The position numbers and the translations under genes were made by a program. The notes under the pieces are model-generated. The model made no database searches and was not told where the DNA came from. It worked only from the letters and a program-made list of their open reading frames with translations. A stretch of DNA of 64,000 nt. Origin: Synechococcus sp. RCC307. GTDB taxonomy: Bacteria > Cyanobacteriota > Cyanobacteriia > PCC-6307 > Cyanobiaceae. This document shows, in pieces, positions 41,650-49,619 of the stretch. The DNA is taken from positions 243,105 through 307,104 of the forward strand of contig CT978603.1 in assembly GCA_000063525.1 (NCBI GenBank), written 5' to 3'. Position 1 is the stretch's first letter. Each line of letters begins with the position of its first letter.

Positions 41650-42482
41650 GCATCCCGTTCACCTTGATTGCTGGGCCCTGTGTGCTCGAAAGCCCTGAGC
41701 TGGTTTTTGACATGGCCGCCGCACTCAAGGCCATGAGCGAGCGGCTCGGTATCCGTTTGTTGTTTAAAACCAGCTTTGACAAGGCCAACCGCAGTTCAGG
41801 CGGCAGTTTCCGCGGTCCCGGCATGGAGCAGGGCCTTGAGGTGCTGGCCCAACTAAAGCAAGAGCTGGGAGTGCAGCTGCTGACCGATATCCATGAGAGC
41901 CACCAGGCTGCCGTGGTGGCTCAGGTGGTGGATGTTTTGCAGATTCCTGCCTTCCTATGTCGCCAAACCGATCTGCTTTTGGCAGCAGCTGCCGCCGTTC
42001 AAAACCCAGAGGCAGCCGCCTCGGTGGTGAATGTCAAAAAAGGGCAATTCCTCGCCCCCTGGGACATGGCCCAGGTGGTGAGCAAGTTGCGTGAGGCCGG
42101 CCTGCAGAGCCCTGAGCAGCTCTGGCTGACGGAGCGCGGAACCACCTTTGGCTACAACACCTTGGTGGTGGACATGCGCAGCCTGCCGCAGCTGCGCCAG
42201 CAGGGCTGCCCTGTGATTTTTGATGCCACCCACTCGGTGCAACAGCCCGGTGGTCGCGGCAGCAGCACCGGCGGGCAGCGCGAGTTTGTCGCTCCCTTGG
42301 CCCGAGCAGCCATGGCGGTTGGAGTTGATGGGCTGTTCATCGAGACCCACCCCGATCCGGATCAGGCCCTGAGCGATGGGCCCAACATGGTGCCGTTGCA
42401 TCGCCTCGAACCTCTGCTGGAGCAGCTATTGGCGATTCGCGCAGCCGCCGCAGCGCAGCCGGAGGCCGTCAGCAGCCTGTGA
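41646..42482 (+). CDS. kdsA: KDO-8-phosphate synthase
   Basis: 278 residues. KdsA condenses arabinose-5-phosphate with phosphoenolpyruvate. Motifs are the N-terminal [21 protein letters not shown] that binds the substrates, [20 protein letters not shown] and the [14 protein letters not shown] stretch, with [18 protein letters not shown] near the end. The length is standard. It overlaps kdsD upstream and kdsC downstream by 4 bases each (ATGA and GTGA). Confidence 0.95.
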   Translation: MSIPFTLIAGPCVLESPELVFDMAAALKAMSERLGIRLLFKTSFDKANRSSGGSFRGPGMEQGLEVLAQLKQELGVQLLTDIHESHQAAVVAQVVDVLQIPAFLCRQTDLLLAAAAAVQNPEAAASVVNVKKGQFLAPWDMAQVVSKLREAGLQSPEQLWLTERGTTFGYNTLVVDMRSLPQLRQQGCPVIFDATHSVQQPGGRGSSTGGQREFVAPLARAAMAVGVDGLFIETHPDPDQALSDGPNMVPLHRLEPLLEQLLAIRAAAAAQPEAVSSL

Positions 42483-43012
42483 GCCGCCTCAGTCAGTCGC
42501 TACGTGGGCTTGAGTTGCTGGTGCTGGATGTGGATGGTGTCCTCACCGATGGTGGCTTGAGTTATGCCCCCGATGGCCAGGTGTGGCGCCGCTTTGATGT
42601 GCGCGATGGCTTGGGATTGAAGCTTTTGCAGCAGGCGGGGATCACCTTGGCGGTGATCAGTGGGGGCCGCAGCGGAGCCATTGAGCGCCGCGCCCAGGAT
42701 TTAGGCATTGAGCACTGCTTCACCGAGGTGCGCGATAAGCAGGCGCAATTGGGCCAGCTCCAACAGCAGCTTCAGGTGTTGCCCGCCGCCACGGGCTTTG
42801 TTGGCGATGACCTCAACGACTTGGTGGTGCGCTCCCAGGTGGGCGTGATGGCAGCGCCTGCTGATGCCTGCAAAGCGTTGCGCCGGCAGGCCGATTTGGT
42901 GTTGCGGCGCAGGGGCGGCCATGGGGCTGTTCGGGAGCTCGCCGAGCGGATTCTCAAGGCACGCGGTGAGTGGACCGCGCTCGCTGCCGGTGGCTGGCGT
43001 CAGCGCAATTGA
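42479..43012 (+). CDS. kdsC: KDO-8-phosphate phosphatase
   Basis: 177 residues from a GTG. It is a HAD-superfamily phosphatase of the C0 (capless) type that releases KDO. Motif I is [11 protein letters not shown], motif II is in [16 protein letters not shown], and motif IV is [10 protein letters not shown], all as in KdsC. Its 3' end overlaps the convergent kdsB gene by 13 bases, closing the KDO cluster from the other strand. Confidence 0.93.
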   Translation: MSRLSQSLRGLELLVLDVDGVLTDGGLSYAPDGQVWRRFDVRDGLGLKLLQQAGITLAVISGGRSGAIERRAQDLGIEHCFTEVRDKQAQLGQLQQQLQVLPAATGFVGDDLNDLVVRSQVGVMAAPADACKALRRQADLVLRRRGGHGAVRELAERILKARGEWTALAAGGWRQRN

Positions 43013-43788
43013 GCTGCGATTGCTCGCGCTTCTTCCAGTTGCTCAGCGGTGTCCACCGATAGCGAATCCGCCTCCACCGGGAAGCTGCCAATGGCGATGC
43101 CTGCTTCCAGCAGTTTGAGTTGCTCCAGTTTTTCAATCGCCTCTAAAGGCGAGGCGGGCATGTCGTTCCATTGGGCCAATACCTCGGCCCGGTAGCCATA
43201 GATCCCCACATGGCCCCAGTAGGGGGCATGGGCATGCCATTGCTCTGGCGGCACATCGCGCACATGGGGCAGCGCGCTACGCGAAAACGTGAGGCAACGG
43301 CCGTCATGGGCCAGCAGGCACTTCACCACCGCTGGGTTGTGAATCTTCTCTGGGGGTAGGCGATACACCGGAGTCAGCACATCGCTGCGGGCCTCGCTGC
43401 AGCGCTCGGCCATGGCATCAATGATGTTGGGATCCACAAAGGGTTGATCCCCCTGCACATTCAGCACCCAGCAGTGGGCTGGGTCATTGGAGCCTGCTAG
43501 CTCCAACAGCTCCGGCAGGGCGCAAGCCAGCCGTTCGCTGCCGCTGCTGCAGCTCGCTGGTGTCATCACCACAGGCACAGGTCGCGCTAGGGGCCATTGG
43601 CCGGCCTTGTCGCGGAGTTCTTCGCTATCGGTGCAGAGCACAACAGCGGCTGGGTGTTGGGCTTCGAGGCAGCGCTCCAGCACCCGCTGCAGCAAAGGCT
43701 TGCCGCCCACATCAGCGAGCAGTTTGCGGGGCAGTCGCTTGGATTCCAGCCGCGCTGGAATGGCAACCACGGTGGTGGGGTGATTCAT
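43000..43788 (-). CDS. kdsB: CMP-KDO synthetase
   Basis: 262 residues from the ATG at 43788, which overlaps the upstream stop (ATGA). KdsB activates KDO with CTP. The N-terminal nucleotide-binding block is VVAIPARLESKRLPRKLLAD, followed by TDSEELRD, VLNVQGDQPFVDP and HVGIYGYRAEVL, all family signatures. A transferase such as WaaA, which would place KDO on lipid A, is not in the window, so the end product (LPS core, capsule or another glycan) is open. Confidence 0.94.
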   Translation of the reverse strand: MNHPTTVVAIPARLESKRLPRKLLADVGGKPLLQRVLERCLEAQHPAAVVLCTDSEELRDKAGQWPLARPVPVVMTPASCSSGSERLACALPELLELAGSNDPAHCWVLNVQGDQPFVDPNIIDAMAERCSEARSDVLTPVYRLPPEKIHNPAVVKCLLAHDGRCLTFSRSALPHVRDVPPEQWHAHAPYWGHVGIYGYRAEVLAQWNDMPASPLEAIEKLEQLKLLEAGIAIGSFPVEADSLSVDTAEQLEEARAIAAQLR

Positions 43789-44486
43789 TCGTCCCACAGG
43801 GCCATGGCGTCATCACGGGCGCCAAACCATTCGGCCGCGACAGTCCCGCCCATGCTGCGCTGCCCGCGAAACCAGGGCCCCCCAAGGGTCCAATGCAGCA
43901 GGGCCGCCTCCTCGCTGGCTGGTTCTTGCACACCCACCAAGTGATTCCAGCGGTTGGGTAGGGCACCGATCTGATGGTCGCCGTCGAGCCAATGGAAGCG
44001 ATGCAGATCAAGCCCGCTTGCTGAGTTCACGTATTCCGGTGTGAGTGCTTGGCAGCGGCTGCAGTTCAGCAGCATTAATGAGCTCCAGTTTTTTTTGGGG
44101 TAGGCGCTTTGGGTTTCTCCCAAGAACTTGCTGGCTTCTGTGGGTTGGTGATCGTGTTGCACGCACATCACGGCAAAGCGCTCATCACGAAGCGCCCATA
44201 GGTCGCTGATGTCAGCGCGGCAGAGCATGTCGCAGTCCATAAAGATCGCCCAGCCTTGAAAGCCCATCAGCTGGGGCACCAAAAAGCGAGTGAAGGAGAA
44301 CGCGGTGCTTTGTTTGGGGTCGCGCTGGCGCCAATAGAGCTTTTGCTGCTCCAGCTGGGGGGTCACTAGAGGCGTGATGGCAAGCGGCGCGCTGCTCGTG
44401 TCCACAAGCGAATCGATCAACACATTGGTGGCGGCCCGCTCGCGCGGGTCCATGCCAATGAAGATCGAGATGGGCTGCTGCTGCAT
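43785..44486 (-). CDS. GT8-like glycosyltransferase
   Basis: 233 residues from the ATG at 44486 (a GTG lies one codon earlier). A Rossmann-like start ISIFIGMDPRE, a DxD motif in FMDCDMLCR (about residues 83-91), and GDHQIGALPNRWN with a late Trp/His-rich ending point to a nucleotide-sugar transferase of the GT8 or a related family. Acceptor unknown. It precedes kdsB with a 4-base overlap, which ties it to glycan synthesis, perhaps of the KDO-containing molecule. Confidence 0.75.
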   Translation of the reverse strand: MQQQPISIFIGMDPRERAATNVLIDSLVDTSSAPLAITPLVTPQLEQQKLYWRQRDPKQSTAFSFTRFLVPQLMGFQGWAIFMDCDMLCRADISDLWALRDERFAVMCVQHDHQPTEASKFLGETQSAYPKKNWSSLMLLNCSRCQALTPEYVNSASGLDLHRFHWLDGDHQIGALPNRWNHLVGVQEPASEEAALLHWTLGGPWFRGQRSMGGTVAAEWFGARDDAMALWDE

Positions 44487-44575
44487 CACAACCGAATGGG
44501 AGGTTCTGATCCGACCTGTTCAACTTGCTGCAGATCCGGCGCTGTGCTGCCGATGTTGTGCAGTTCATTGGGTTG

Positions 44576-45214
44576 CTAGGGCGCTGAGATGCGCTCCAGC
44601 TTCAAGCTGAGTTTCTGGCTGCTGCGTGCTGCGCCCGCCAGGCCGTCTTCTGGTGAGCCGTAGCTGGCTTGCCACTGCTCACCACTGATTTGATCGGGGC
44701 CCAACAGCTCGTAGCTGCTGAGGGTTTCAATGCGGCTGATCCGCGGCGGTGCGCCCCCTTGCCGCAGCAACTGCAGGCTGAGTTCGTCGGCCAGAAAGGC
44801 ATTGGGACTGGGCGATTCGCTGCGCCGGCCACTGATGCGCGTGTCCAAGACGCGGTCATCGCTCAAGCGGGCCAGCTGCCGGTTCGGATTGCCGGGATCG
44901 TCCTGCACCTCCAGCAGCTCCTCACCCAGCACGGCCCGGCCGATGGCCATGGCGTTGGCTGCTCGGGTGCCCACAACAGCGCCATCAGCGCGGCGCTGAA
45001 AGTGCACCTCAGCGCTGATGCCATCGCTGCTGCTCAGCTGCCAATCGCCTTCAAACCAGGCCGGATAGATCAGGTCATCACCAGGCCTTGGACGCGGCAA
45101 TGGAGCCGGTAGTTGCCAGCTGGGCCATTGCTCCAGCCGCAGGTTCAAGGGGCCGGCCGCAGCACTGATGGGCAGCAGCAGCGCCAAGATGAGCCCCAGC
45201 AGGCTGGTGGCCAT
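44576..45214 (-). CDS. DUF6816 family secreted protein
   Basis: 212 residues from the ATG at 45214. The N-terminus MATSLLGLILALLLPISAAA is a clear signal peptide. The rest is a lipocalin-like run of beta strands with WFEGDWQLSSSDGISAEVHF and repeated aromatic residues. I recognise it as the cyanobacterial DUF6816 group, of unknown function. The CAT of its start overlaps the ATG of the divergent CRR7 gene (CATG at 45212-45215), so both promoters must lie inside the other's coding region. Confidence 0.75.
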   Translation of the reverse strand: MATSLLGLILALLLPISAAAGPLNLRLEQWPSWQLPAPLPRPRPGDDLIYPAWFEGDWQLSSSDGISAEVHFQRRADGAVVGTRAANAMAIGRAVLGEELLEVQDDPGNPNRQLARLSDDRVLDTRISGRRSESPSPNAFLADELSLQLLRQGGAPPRISRIETLSSYELLGPDQISGEQWQASYGSPEDGLAGAARSSQKLSLKLERISAP

Positions 45215-45467
45215 GTCTGATCCCCTCATCCGTGAGCTTGATCATTACGTGGTGCTGGATCCAGCCGTGGGCGAACAAATCCTCAGCGCGGCCGAAACCC
45301 GTCACTGGTTGGCGGAGCAGCTCCAACGCCTCAAGCAATTGCCGGCCGACATCGCTGCTGTCGAGGGTCTGCCCCAGCAGGTGGAATGGCTCATCGACAC
45401 GGCCTGTGCGCTGGAAATCGAGCCAGGGCTCACGGTGCAGTGGTTTGCGGTGCGCCTGGAGCCTTGA
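45213..45467 (+). CDS. CRR7-type NDH-1 accessory protein
   Basis: 84 residues from the ATG at 45213. It resembles the CHLORORESPIRATORY REDUCTION 7 family: DHYVVLDPAVGEQIL near the start and LEIEPGLTVQWFAVRLE at the end are the two conserved blocks. In plants CRR7 is needed to assemble the NDH complex; in cyanobacteria the role is inferred. It overlaps the convergent aroK gene by 38 bases and shares its start region with the DUF6816 gene. Confidence 0.72.
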   Translation: MSDPLIRELDHYVVLDPAVGEQILSAAETRHWLAEQLQRLKQLPADIAAVEGLPQQVEWLIDTACALEIEPGLTVQWFAVRLEP

Positions 45468-46017
45468 GCAATCCAGGCAGCTGCTGAAGAATTCGCTCGC
45501 TGATGTCGCTGGCGCCCTCTCCTTGCGCGCTCACGCGGAGATCGGCTTGCCCATAGAGGGGTTGGCGTTTTTCTAAGAGTCCGTGCAGTCGTCCTGCTGG
45601 ATCGTCTCCAGCCAGCAGCGGCCGTCCGCCGGGATCAGCCTGCAGCCGGCGCATCAGCTCCTCTTCAGCCACATCCAGCCAGATCACCACGCCCTGGCGC
45701 AGTTCGCCCCAGTTCGCCGGCACGGTGACGATGCCGCCGCCGGTGGCCACCACCAGCGAATGCCACTGGCTGAGCTGCTGCAGCACCTGCCTCTCGAGCT
45801 GGCGGAAGCCCTCCTCCCCATCGCGCTCAAAAATCTCGGGGATGCTGCAGCCAGCGGCTTGGCTGATCACCGCATCGGCATCAAGAAAGCGATAGCCCAG
45901 GGCCTTGGCCAGCAACGGTCCCACCGTGCTCTTGCCGCTGCCCATCATTCCCACCAAATACAGGTTCGTGCCCTGGAGCCGTTCACCAAGGGGCTGGGAT
46001 GGATCCGTAGGATGCAT
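45430..46017 (-). CDS. aroK: Shikimate kinase
   Basis: 195 residues from the ATG at 46017 (a GTG at 46050 would overlap the divergent gene). AroK phosphorylates shikimate for aromatic amino acid and quinone synthesis. Walker A is GMMGSGKST, the shikimate-binding FLDADAVI and FRQLERQVL blocks follow, then ATGGGIV, and the lid RPLL is present. The C-terminal tail is a little longer than usual. Confidence 0.94.
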   Translation of the reverse strand: MHPTDPSQPLGERLQGTNLYLVGMMGSGKSTVGPLLAKALGYRFLDADAVISQAAGCSIPEIFERDGEEGFRQLERQVLQQLSQWHSLVVATGGGIVTVPANWGELRQGVVIWLDVAEEELMRRLQADPGGRPLLAGDDPAGRLHGLLEKRQPLYGQADLRVSAQGEGASDISERILQQLPGLLKAPGAPQTTAP

Positions 46018-46031
46018 GCGCTTTACAAGCT

Positions 46032-46937
46032 GTGACAATTTTGGCGCCACAGGTGATTGGGCATGCTGCCACGGCCCCCCACGGCCAGGGCAGGTCCTGC
46101 GTGATCACGCGCCGGGCCACCTTCAGTTCGAGCCATCTCTATTCCCTGCCGGAGCTGAGCGCCGCTGAAAATCAGCAGCGTTTTGGCCCCTGCAGCCAGG
46201 CGCCAGGCCATGGCCACAACTACGAGTTGATCGTGGCCATGGAAGGCGGGCTCGATGCCAACGGCATGGTGCTCAACCTGTCCGATGTGAAGCATGCGAT
46301 CCGCTCCCAGGTGACCGAGCAGCTGGATTTCCGCTGCCTCAACACCACCTGGCCGGAGTTCGATGTGGAAGGCAGCCAGCAGGCCGCTTTGCCTACCACC
46401 GAGTGGTTGCTGTATGCCATTTGGCAGCGCCTATCAACGCATCTGCCCCTGCGCAGCCTGCGCCTGTTTGAACAATCCACCCTCTGGGCCGATTACTTCG
46501 GCAATGACATGGAAGCCTTCCTCACCATCCGCGGACACTTTGCGGCGGCCCACCGCTTGGCCCGTGAGGAGCTGAGCCAGAGCGAAAACGAAACCATCTA
46601 TGGCAAGTGCGCCCGGCCCCATGGCCATGGCCACAACTACCTGCTCGATGTGACGGTGCGCGGCCAGATCGATCCCCGTAGCGGCATGGTCTGTGACCTG
46701 GCTGCCCTGCAGAAGCTGCTCGATGACGAAGTGCTTGAGCCCTTCGATCACACGTTCCTCAACAAGGACGTGCCGTTTTTCGCCAGCTGCGTGCCCACGG
46801 CTGAAAACATCGCTCTGCACATCGCTGATCGGCTCAAGGCGCCGATCGCTGATCTCGGTGCCTCACTGCACAAGATTCGTCTGCAGGAGAGCCCCAACAA
46901 CGCCGCTGAGATCTACGCCGAACCCGCCCAGGTGTGA
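46032..46937 (+). CDS. Tandem-domain 6-pyruvoyl/6-carboxytetrahydropterin synthase (QueD-like)
   Basis: 301 residues from the GTG at 46032; GTGs at 46053 and 46101 are possible starts. Two PTPS/QueD domains lie in tandem (about 24-155 and 163-295). Domain 2 keeps the whole catalytic set: zinc His174 and the HGHGH run (197-201), Cys193, Asp239-His240 and Glu286. Domain 1 keeps the zinc His35, Cys54, His60 and His62, but the catalytic DH pair is Asp99-Phe100. QueD makes 6-carboxytetrahydropterin for queuosine-type pathways; PTPS makes biopterin precursors. The family is clear, the product is not. The 3' end overlaps the RibD-C gene by 4 bases. Confidence 0.87.
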   Translation: MTILAPQVIGHAATAPHGQGRSCVITRRATFSSSHLYSLPELSAAENQQRFGPCSQAPGHGHNYELIVAMEGGLDANGMVLNLSDVKHAIRSQVTEQLDFRCLNTTWPEFDVEGSQQAALPTTEWLLYAIWQRLSTHLPLRSLRLFEQSTLWADYFGNDMEAFLTIRGHFAAAHRLAREELSQSENETIYGKCARPHGHGHNYLLDVTVRGQIDPRSGMVCDLAALQKLLDDEVLEPFDHTFLNKDVPFFASCVPTAENIALHIADRLKAPIADLGASLHKIRLQESPNNAAEIYAEPAQV

Positions 46938-47584
46938 CGCTTCGCCTGGTTCTGGCGGTCAGCCTCGATGGCCGGCTGGCACCCCCTGCAGGCGGAGCTG
47001 CCCAATTGGGTGGCGCCGGTGATCGCTGCGTGCTTGAGGAGGCCCTGGCTTGGGCTGATGTTGCTGTGGTGGGTGCCGGCACCGTGCGGGCCCACGGCTG
47101 CAGCTGTTTGATTCATCGGCCTGAGTTGCAGCAGCAGCGCCAATCCCGCGGACAGTCGCTGCAACCGCCTTTGCTGATTGCCAGCCGCCAGGCCACTCCA
47201 GTGGGTTTTGATCCCGCTTGGCGCCTTTGGGGCCAGCCCTTGCAGCTCTGGTGGCTGAGCTCAGCGCCGCTGTTGGCGGCGCCGCCTGCTGGGTTTGCGC
47301 GCCAGCTGGCTTTGGAGAGTTGGCAGGGCTTGCTGGCCCAACTCAACGCCGAGGGGCATCAACGCGTGCTGCTGTTGGGTGGGGCCCAGCTGGCTGGGGC
47401 CTTGCTTCAAGAGGATCTGGTCGATGAGCTGCAGCTCACCATCTGCCCGCTGGTGCTGGGCGGTGAACACAGCTGGCTGCCGCCTTCCGCACAGCCCCAG
47501 GCTGATCGCTGGTTGCTGCAGGAGCAGCGCTCCTTAGGCGATGGGGAGGTGCTGCTGCGCTATCAGCGCAAGGGGAACTCCTGA
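46934..47584 (+). CDS. RibD C-terminal domain reductase
   Basis: 216 residues from a GTG. It is a stand-alone RibD-C/DHFR-like domain: RLVLAVSLDGRLAPP, VVGAGTVRAHG, then VLLLGGAQLAGALL and DELQLTICPLVLGG. Such proteins use NADPH to reduce pteridine or pyrimidine compounds. Being coupled to the PTPS-like gene, it may act on a pterin rather than in riboflavin synthesis, which is an inference from position. It overlaps the convergent secreted-protein gene by 22 bases. Confidence 0.85.
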   Translation: MTLRLVLAVSLDGRLAPPAGGAAQLGGAGDRCVLEEALAWADVAVVGAGTVRAHGCSCLIHRPELQQQRQSRGQSLQPPLLIASRQATPVGFDPAWRLWGQPLQLWWLSSAPLLAAPPAGFARQLALESWQGLLAQLNAEGHQRVLLLGGAQLAGALLQEDLVDELQLTICPLVLGGEHSWLPPSAQPQADRWLLQEQRSLGDGEVLLRYQRKGNS

Positions 47585-47910
47585 TCCCACACCGGCTTGG
47601 CGCTTTGCATCAGCCGTTCGATGCAGGCCGAAGCCACACCCAAGCTGGCGGGCCCCAGGCTGCCTTCAAGAGCTTCACGGGCCACTTGGGCCAAGCTGCC
47701 TTGCTGGCTGATCTCCTCCACCAGGCAAACGCTGGCGGGTTGTGAGATCTCTGAGCAGATGCTGCGCAGATTCAAGAAGCTGCCGTCAGGGCTGTTGACG
47801 GCTTTTTCGCATTCCCGCGTCATCTGCAGCTCCAGCTGCGGCCGCAGCACCATCAACAGGTCTTCGGTCGGCGTGCTGGTTTGAGCCAGGATCAGTAAGG
47901 GCAGCAGCAT
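47563..47910 (-). CDS. Small secreted protein, conserved hypothetical
   Basis: 115 residues. A short hydrophobic start (MLLPLLILAQ) suggests a signal peptide. Four Cys residues (in RECEKAV, SICSEI, VCLVEE and ACIERL) could form two disulfides in the periplasm. I do not recognise the family. It overlaps the convergent RibD-C gene by 22 bases and faces the acetyltransferase gene. Confidence 0.62.
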   Translation of the reverse strand: MLLPLLILAQTSTPTEDLLMVLRPQLELQMTRECEKAVNSPDGSFLNLRSICSEISQPASVCLVEEISQQGSLAQVAREALEGSLGPASLGVASACIERLMQSAKPVWDQEFPLR

Positions 47911-47997
47911 CGAGCCGTTGCGGGTGTGACCTCAGCCTGCAGCACTCCCCAGCCGTGCGATGGCCTGATTAGGTTTTGCAGCAACTCCAGCCCCACT

Positions 47998-49218
47998 GTG
48001 AGCGAGTCCGATCACTCCGCTGAGGCCTTGGAGGCGCGCTGGCATCAGCAGCTCGCCGAGATTCCTGAGCAGGCTTGGGATGCTCTGGTGGCCTCCGCTG
48101 GACTGCCGTTCTACCGCTGGGCTTGGCTGGAAGCCTTGGAGCGCTCCGGAAGCATTGTTCCCTCCCAGGGCTGGCAGGCTTGCCACCTCAGCCTGTGGCG
48201 CGAGCAACAGCTGATCGCCGTGGCGCCGCTCTACGTCAAAGGCCATAGCTACGGCGAGTTCGTCTTTGATCAATCCTTCGCTCAACTCGCTGGACAGTTG
48301 GGCCTGCGCTACTACCCCAAGCTGCTGGGCATGAGCCCATTGAGCCCAATCTTGGGCTATCGCTTCTTCATTGCCAGCAACGAAGAGGAGGGCGCTTGCA
48401 CCGCGTTGATGCTGCGCTTGATCGATCGCTTTTGCGAGCGCAACCAACTGCTGAGTTGCAACTTCCTCTATGTCGATCCGGCTTGGCGGCCCCACGCCGA
48501 AGCCGCTGGCTGCTCCGCCTGGCTCAATCAGCAGAGCCTGTGGAGCAATCCCGGTTACGGCAGCTTTGAGGACTACCTCGCCAGCTTTAACGCCAACCAA
48601 CGCCGCAATATCCGCCGCGAACGCAAGGCCGTGCAGCAAGCGGGCCTGCAGGTGAGCGCCATTGCCGCGGAAGCGATCACGCCGGAGCTGCTGGAGCGCA
48701 TGCATGGCTTTTATGAAGACCATTGCCGCCGCTGGGGCATGTGGGGCAGTAAGTACCTCACCGAAGAGTTCTTCTCACTGGCGCAGCAGTTGCGTCAGCA
48801 CCTGGTGCTGTTCAGTGCCCATCGCCACGGGGAGGATCCCCATCAGCCCATCGCCATGAGCCTCTGCGTGCGGGAGGGCGATCACCTCTGGGGCCGGTAT
48901 TGGGGTTCAACGGTGGAGATCGACAATCTCCACTTTGAGGTCTGCTATTACGCGCCGATTGAATGGGCCATCGCTCAGGGCATTCGCCATTACGACCCAG
49001 GTGCCGGCGGTAGCCACAAGCGCCGCCGCGGTTTTGTGGCCCGACCGCATGCCAGCTTGCACCGCTGGTATGAGCCCCAGTTCGCCGGCTTGATCAAGCG
49101 TTGGTTGCCATTGGCCAATGCCCAGCAGCTGGAGGAGGTGGAGGCGATTAACGCAGAGTTGCCGTTTAGCGGCCGCCAGATCCCGCTGGCCCCAGAGCAG
49201 GGCAAAATCGAAGGCTGA
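47998..49218 (+). CDS. FemAB-like/DUF482 GNAT family acyltransferase
   Basis: 406 residues from the GTG at 47998, giving MSESDHSAEALEARW; a GTG at 47926 would add 24 Cys/Ser-rich residues and leave only 15 bases to the divergent gene. The sequence shows the DUF482 (PF04339) pattern: LPFYRWAWLEALERSGS, VFDQSFA, NANQRRNIRRERK and HYDPGAGGSHKRRRGF. The fold is GNAT-like, as in FemX. The family is annotated peptidoglycan-related but the reaction is unproven. It ends 13 bases before the DUF4346 gene. Confidence 0.85.
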   Translation: MSESDHSAEALEARWHQQLAEIPEQAWDALVASAGLPFYRWAWLEALERSGSIVPSQGWQACHLSLWREQQLIAVAPLYVKGHSYGEFVFDQSFAQLAGQLGLRYYPKLLGMSPLSPILGYRFFIASNEEEGACTALMLRLIDRFCERNQLLSCNFLYVDPAWRPHAEAAGCSAWLNQQSLWSNPGYGSFEDYLASFNANQRRNIRRERKAVQQAGLQVSAIAAEAITPELLERMHGFYEDHCRRWGMWGSKYLTEEFFSLAQQLRQHLVLFSAHRHGEDPHQPIAMSLCVREGDHLWGRYWGSTVEIDNLHFEVCYYAPIEWAIAQGIRHYDPGAGGSHKRRRGFVARPHASLHRWYEPQFAGLIKRWLPLANAQQLEEVEAINAELPFSGRQIPLAPEQGKIEG

Positions 49219-49231
49219 GCCACCACCTGTC

Positions 49232-49618
49232 ATGGCACCGCTCTCGCCCCAGCAGCGCCGCGAGCTGGATGATGCCCACTCCAACCGCACGATCGAGCTC
49301 GATCCCAGTGGCTATTTTCTGATCCGCGTGGATGCTGCTGCTGGCGAGCTGGTGGTCCAGCACTTCGGCAATGCCATCAATGACCAGGGGCTTGCCACCG
49401 ATCCAGACACTGGTGAGGTGCTCAGTTGCCGCGGTGGCGGCCCACGTGCAGCGTCAGCGGAATACCGCGGCCGCAGCGCCAAAGAGCTGGGCATGGCGCT
49501 GACCGAAAGCGCCGAGCCTTTGCCGCTCAGTCGATTGGATCACGCCTTGTACCTGGGCCGTGAGCTGCAAAAAGCGGAGCTCTGCCTCGAGCAGGGCCTC
49601 GACTACGTGCAGGACTGA
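49232..49618 (+). CDS. DUF4346 family protein
   Basis: 128 residues from the ATG at 49232; an earlier frame start lies inside the previous gene. It shows the small cyanobacterial pattern of DUF4346: RTIELDPSGYFLIRVD, GLATDPDTGEVLSCRGGGPR and a final LDHALYLGRELQKAE. No membrane segment or known catalytic residue can be named. Its stop is directly followed, at one base, by the stop of the convergent radical SAM gene. Confidence 0.8.
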   Translation: MAPLSPQQRRELDDAHSNRTIELDPSGYFLIRVDAAAGELVVQHFGNAINDQGLATDPDTGEVLSCRGGGPRAASAEYRGRSAKELGMALTESAEPLPLSRLDHALYLGRELQKAELCLEQGLDYVQD

Positions 49619-49619
49619 C

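Noticed and set aside
46018-46031. CTTTACAAGC between aroK and the PTPS gene, resembling an HLR1 half-site
   Set aside because: Only one half-site is present with no second repeat at the right spacing.
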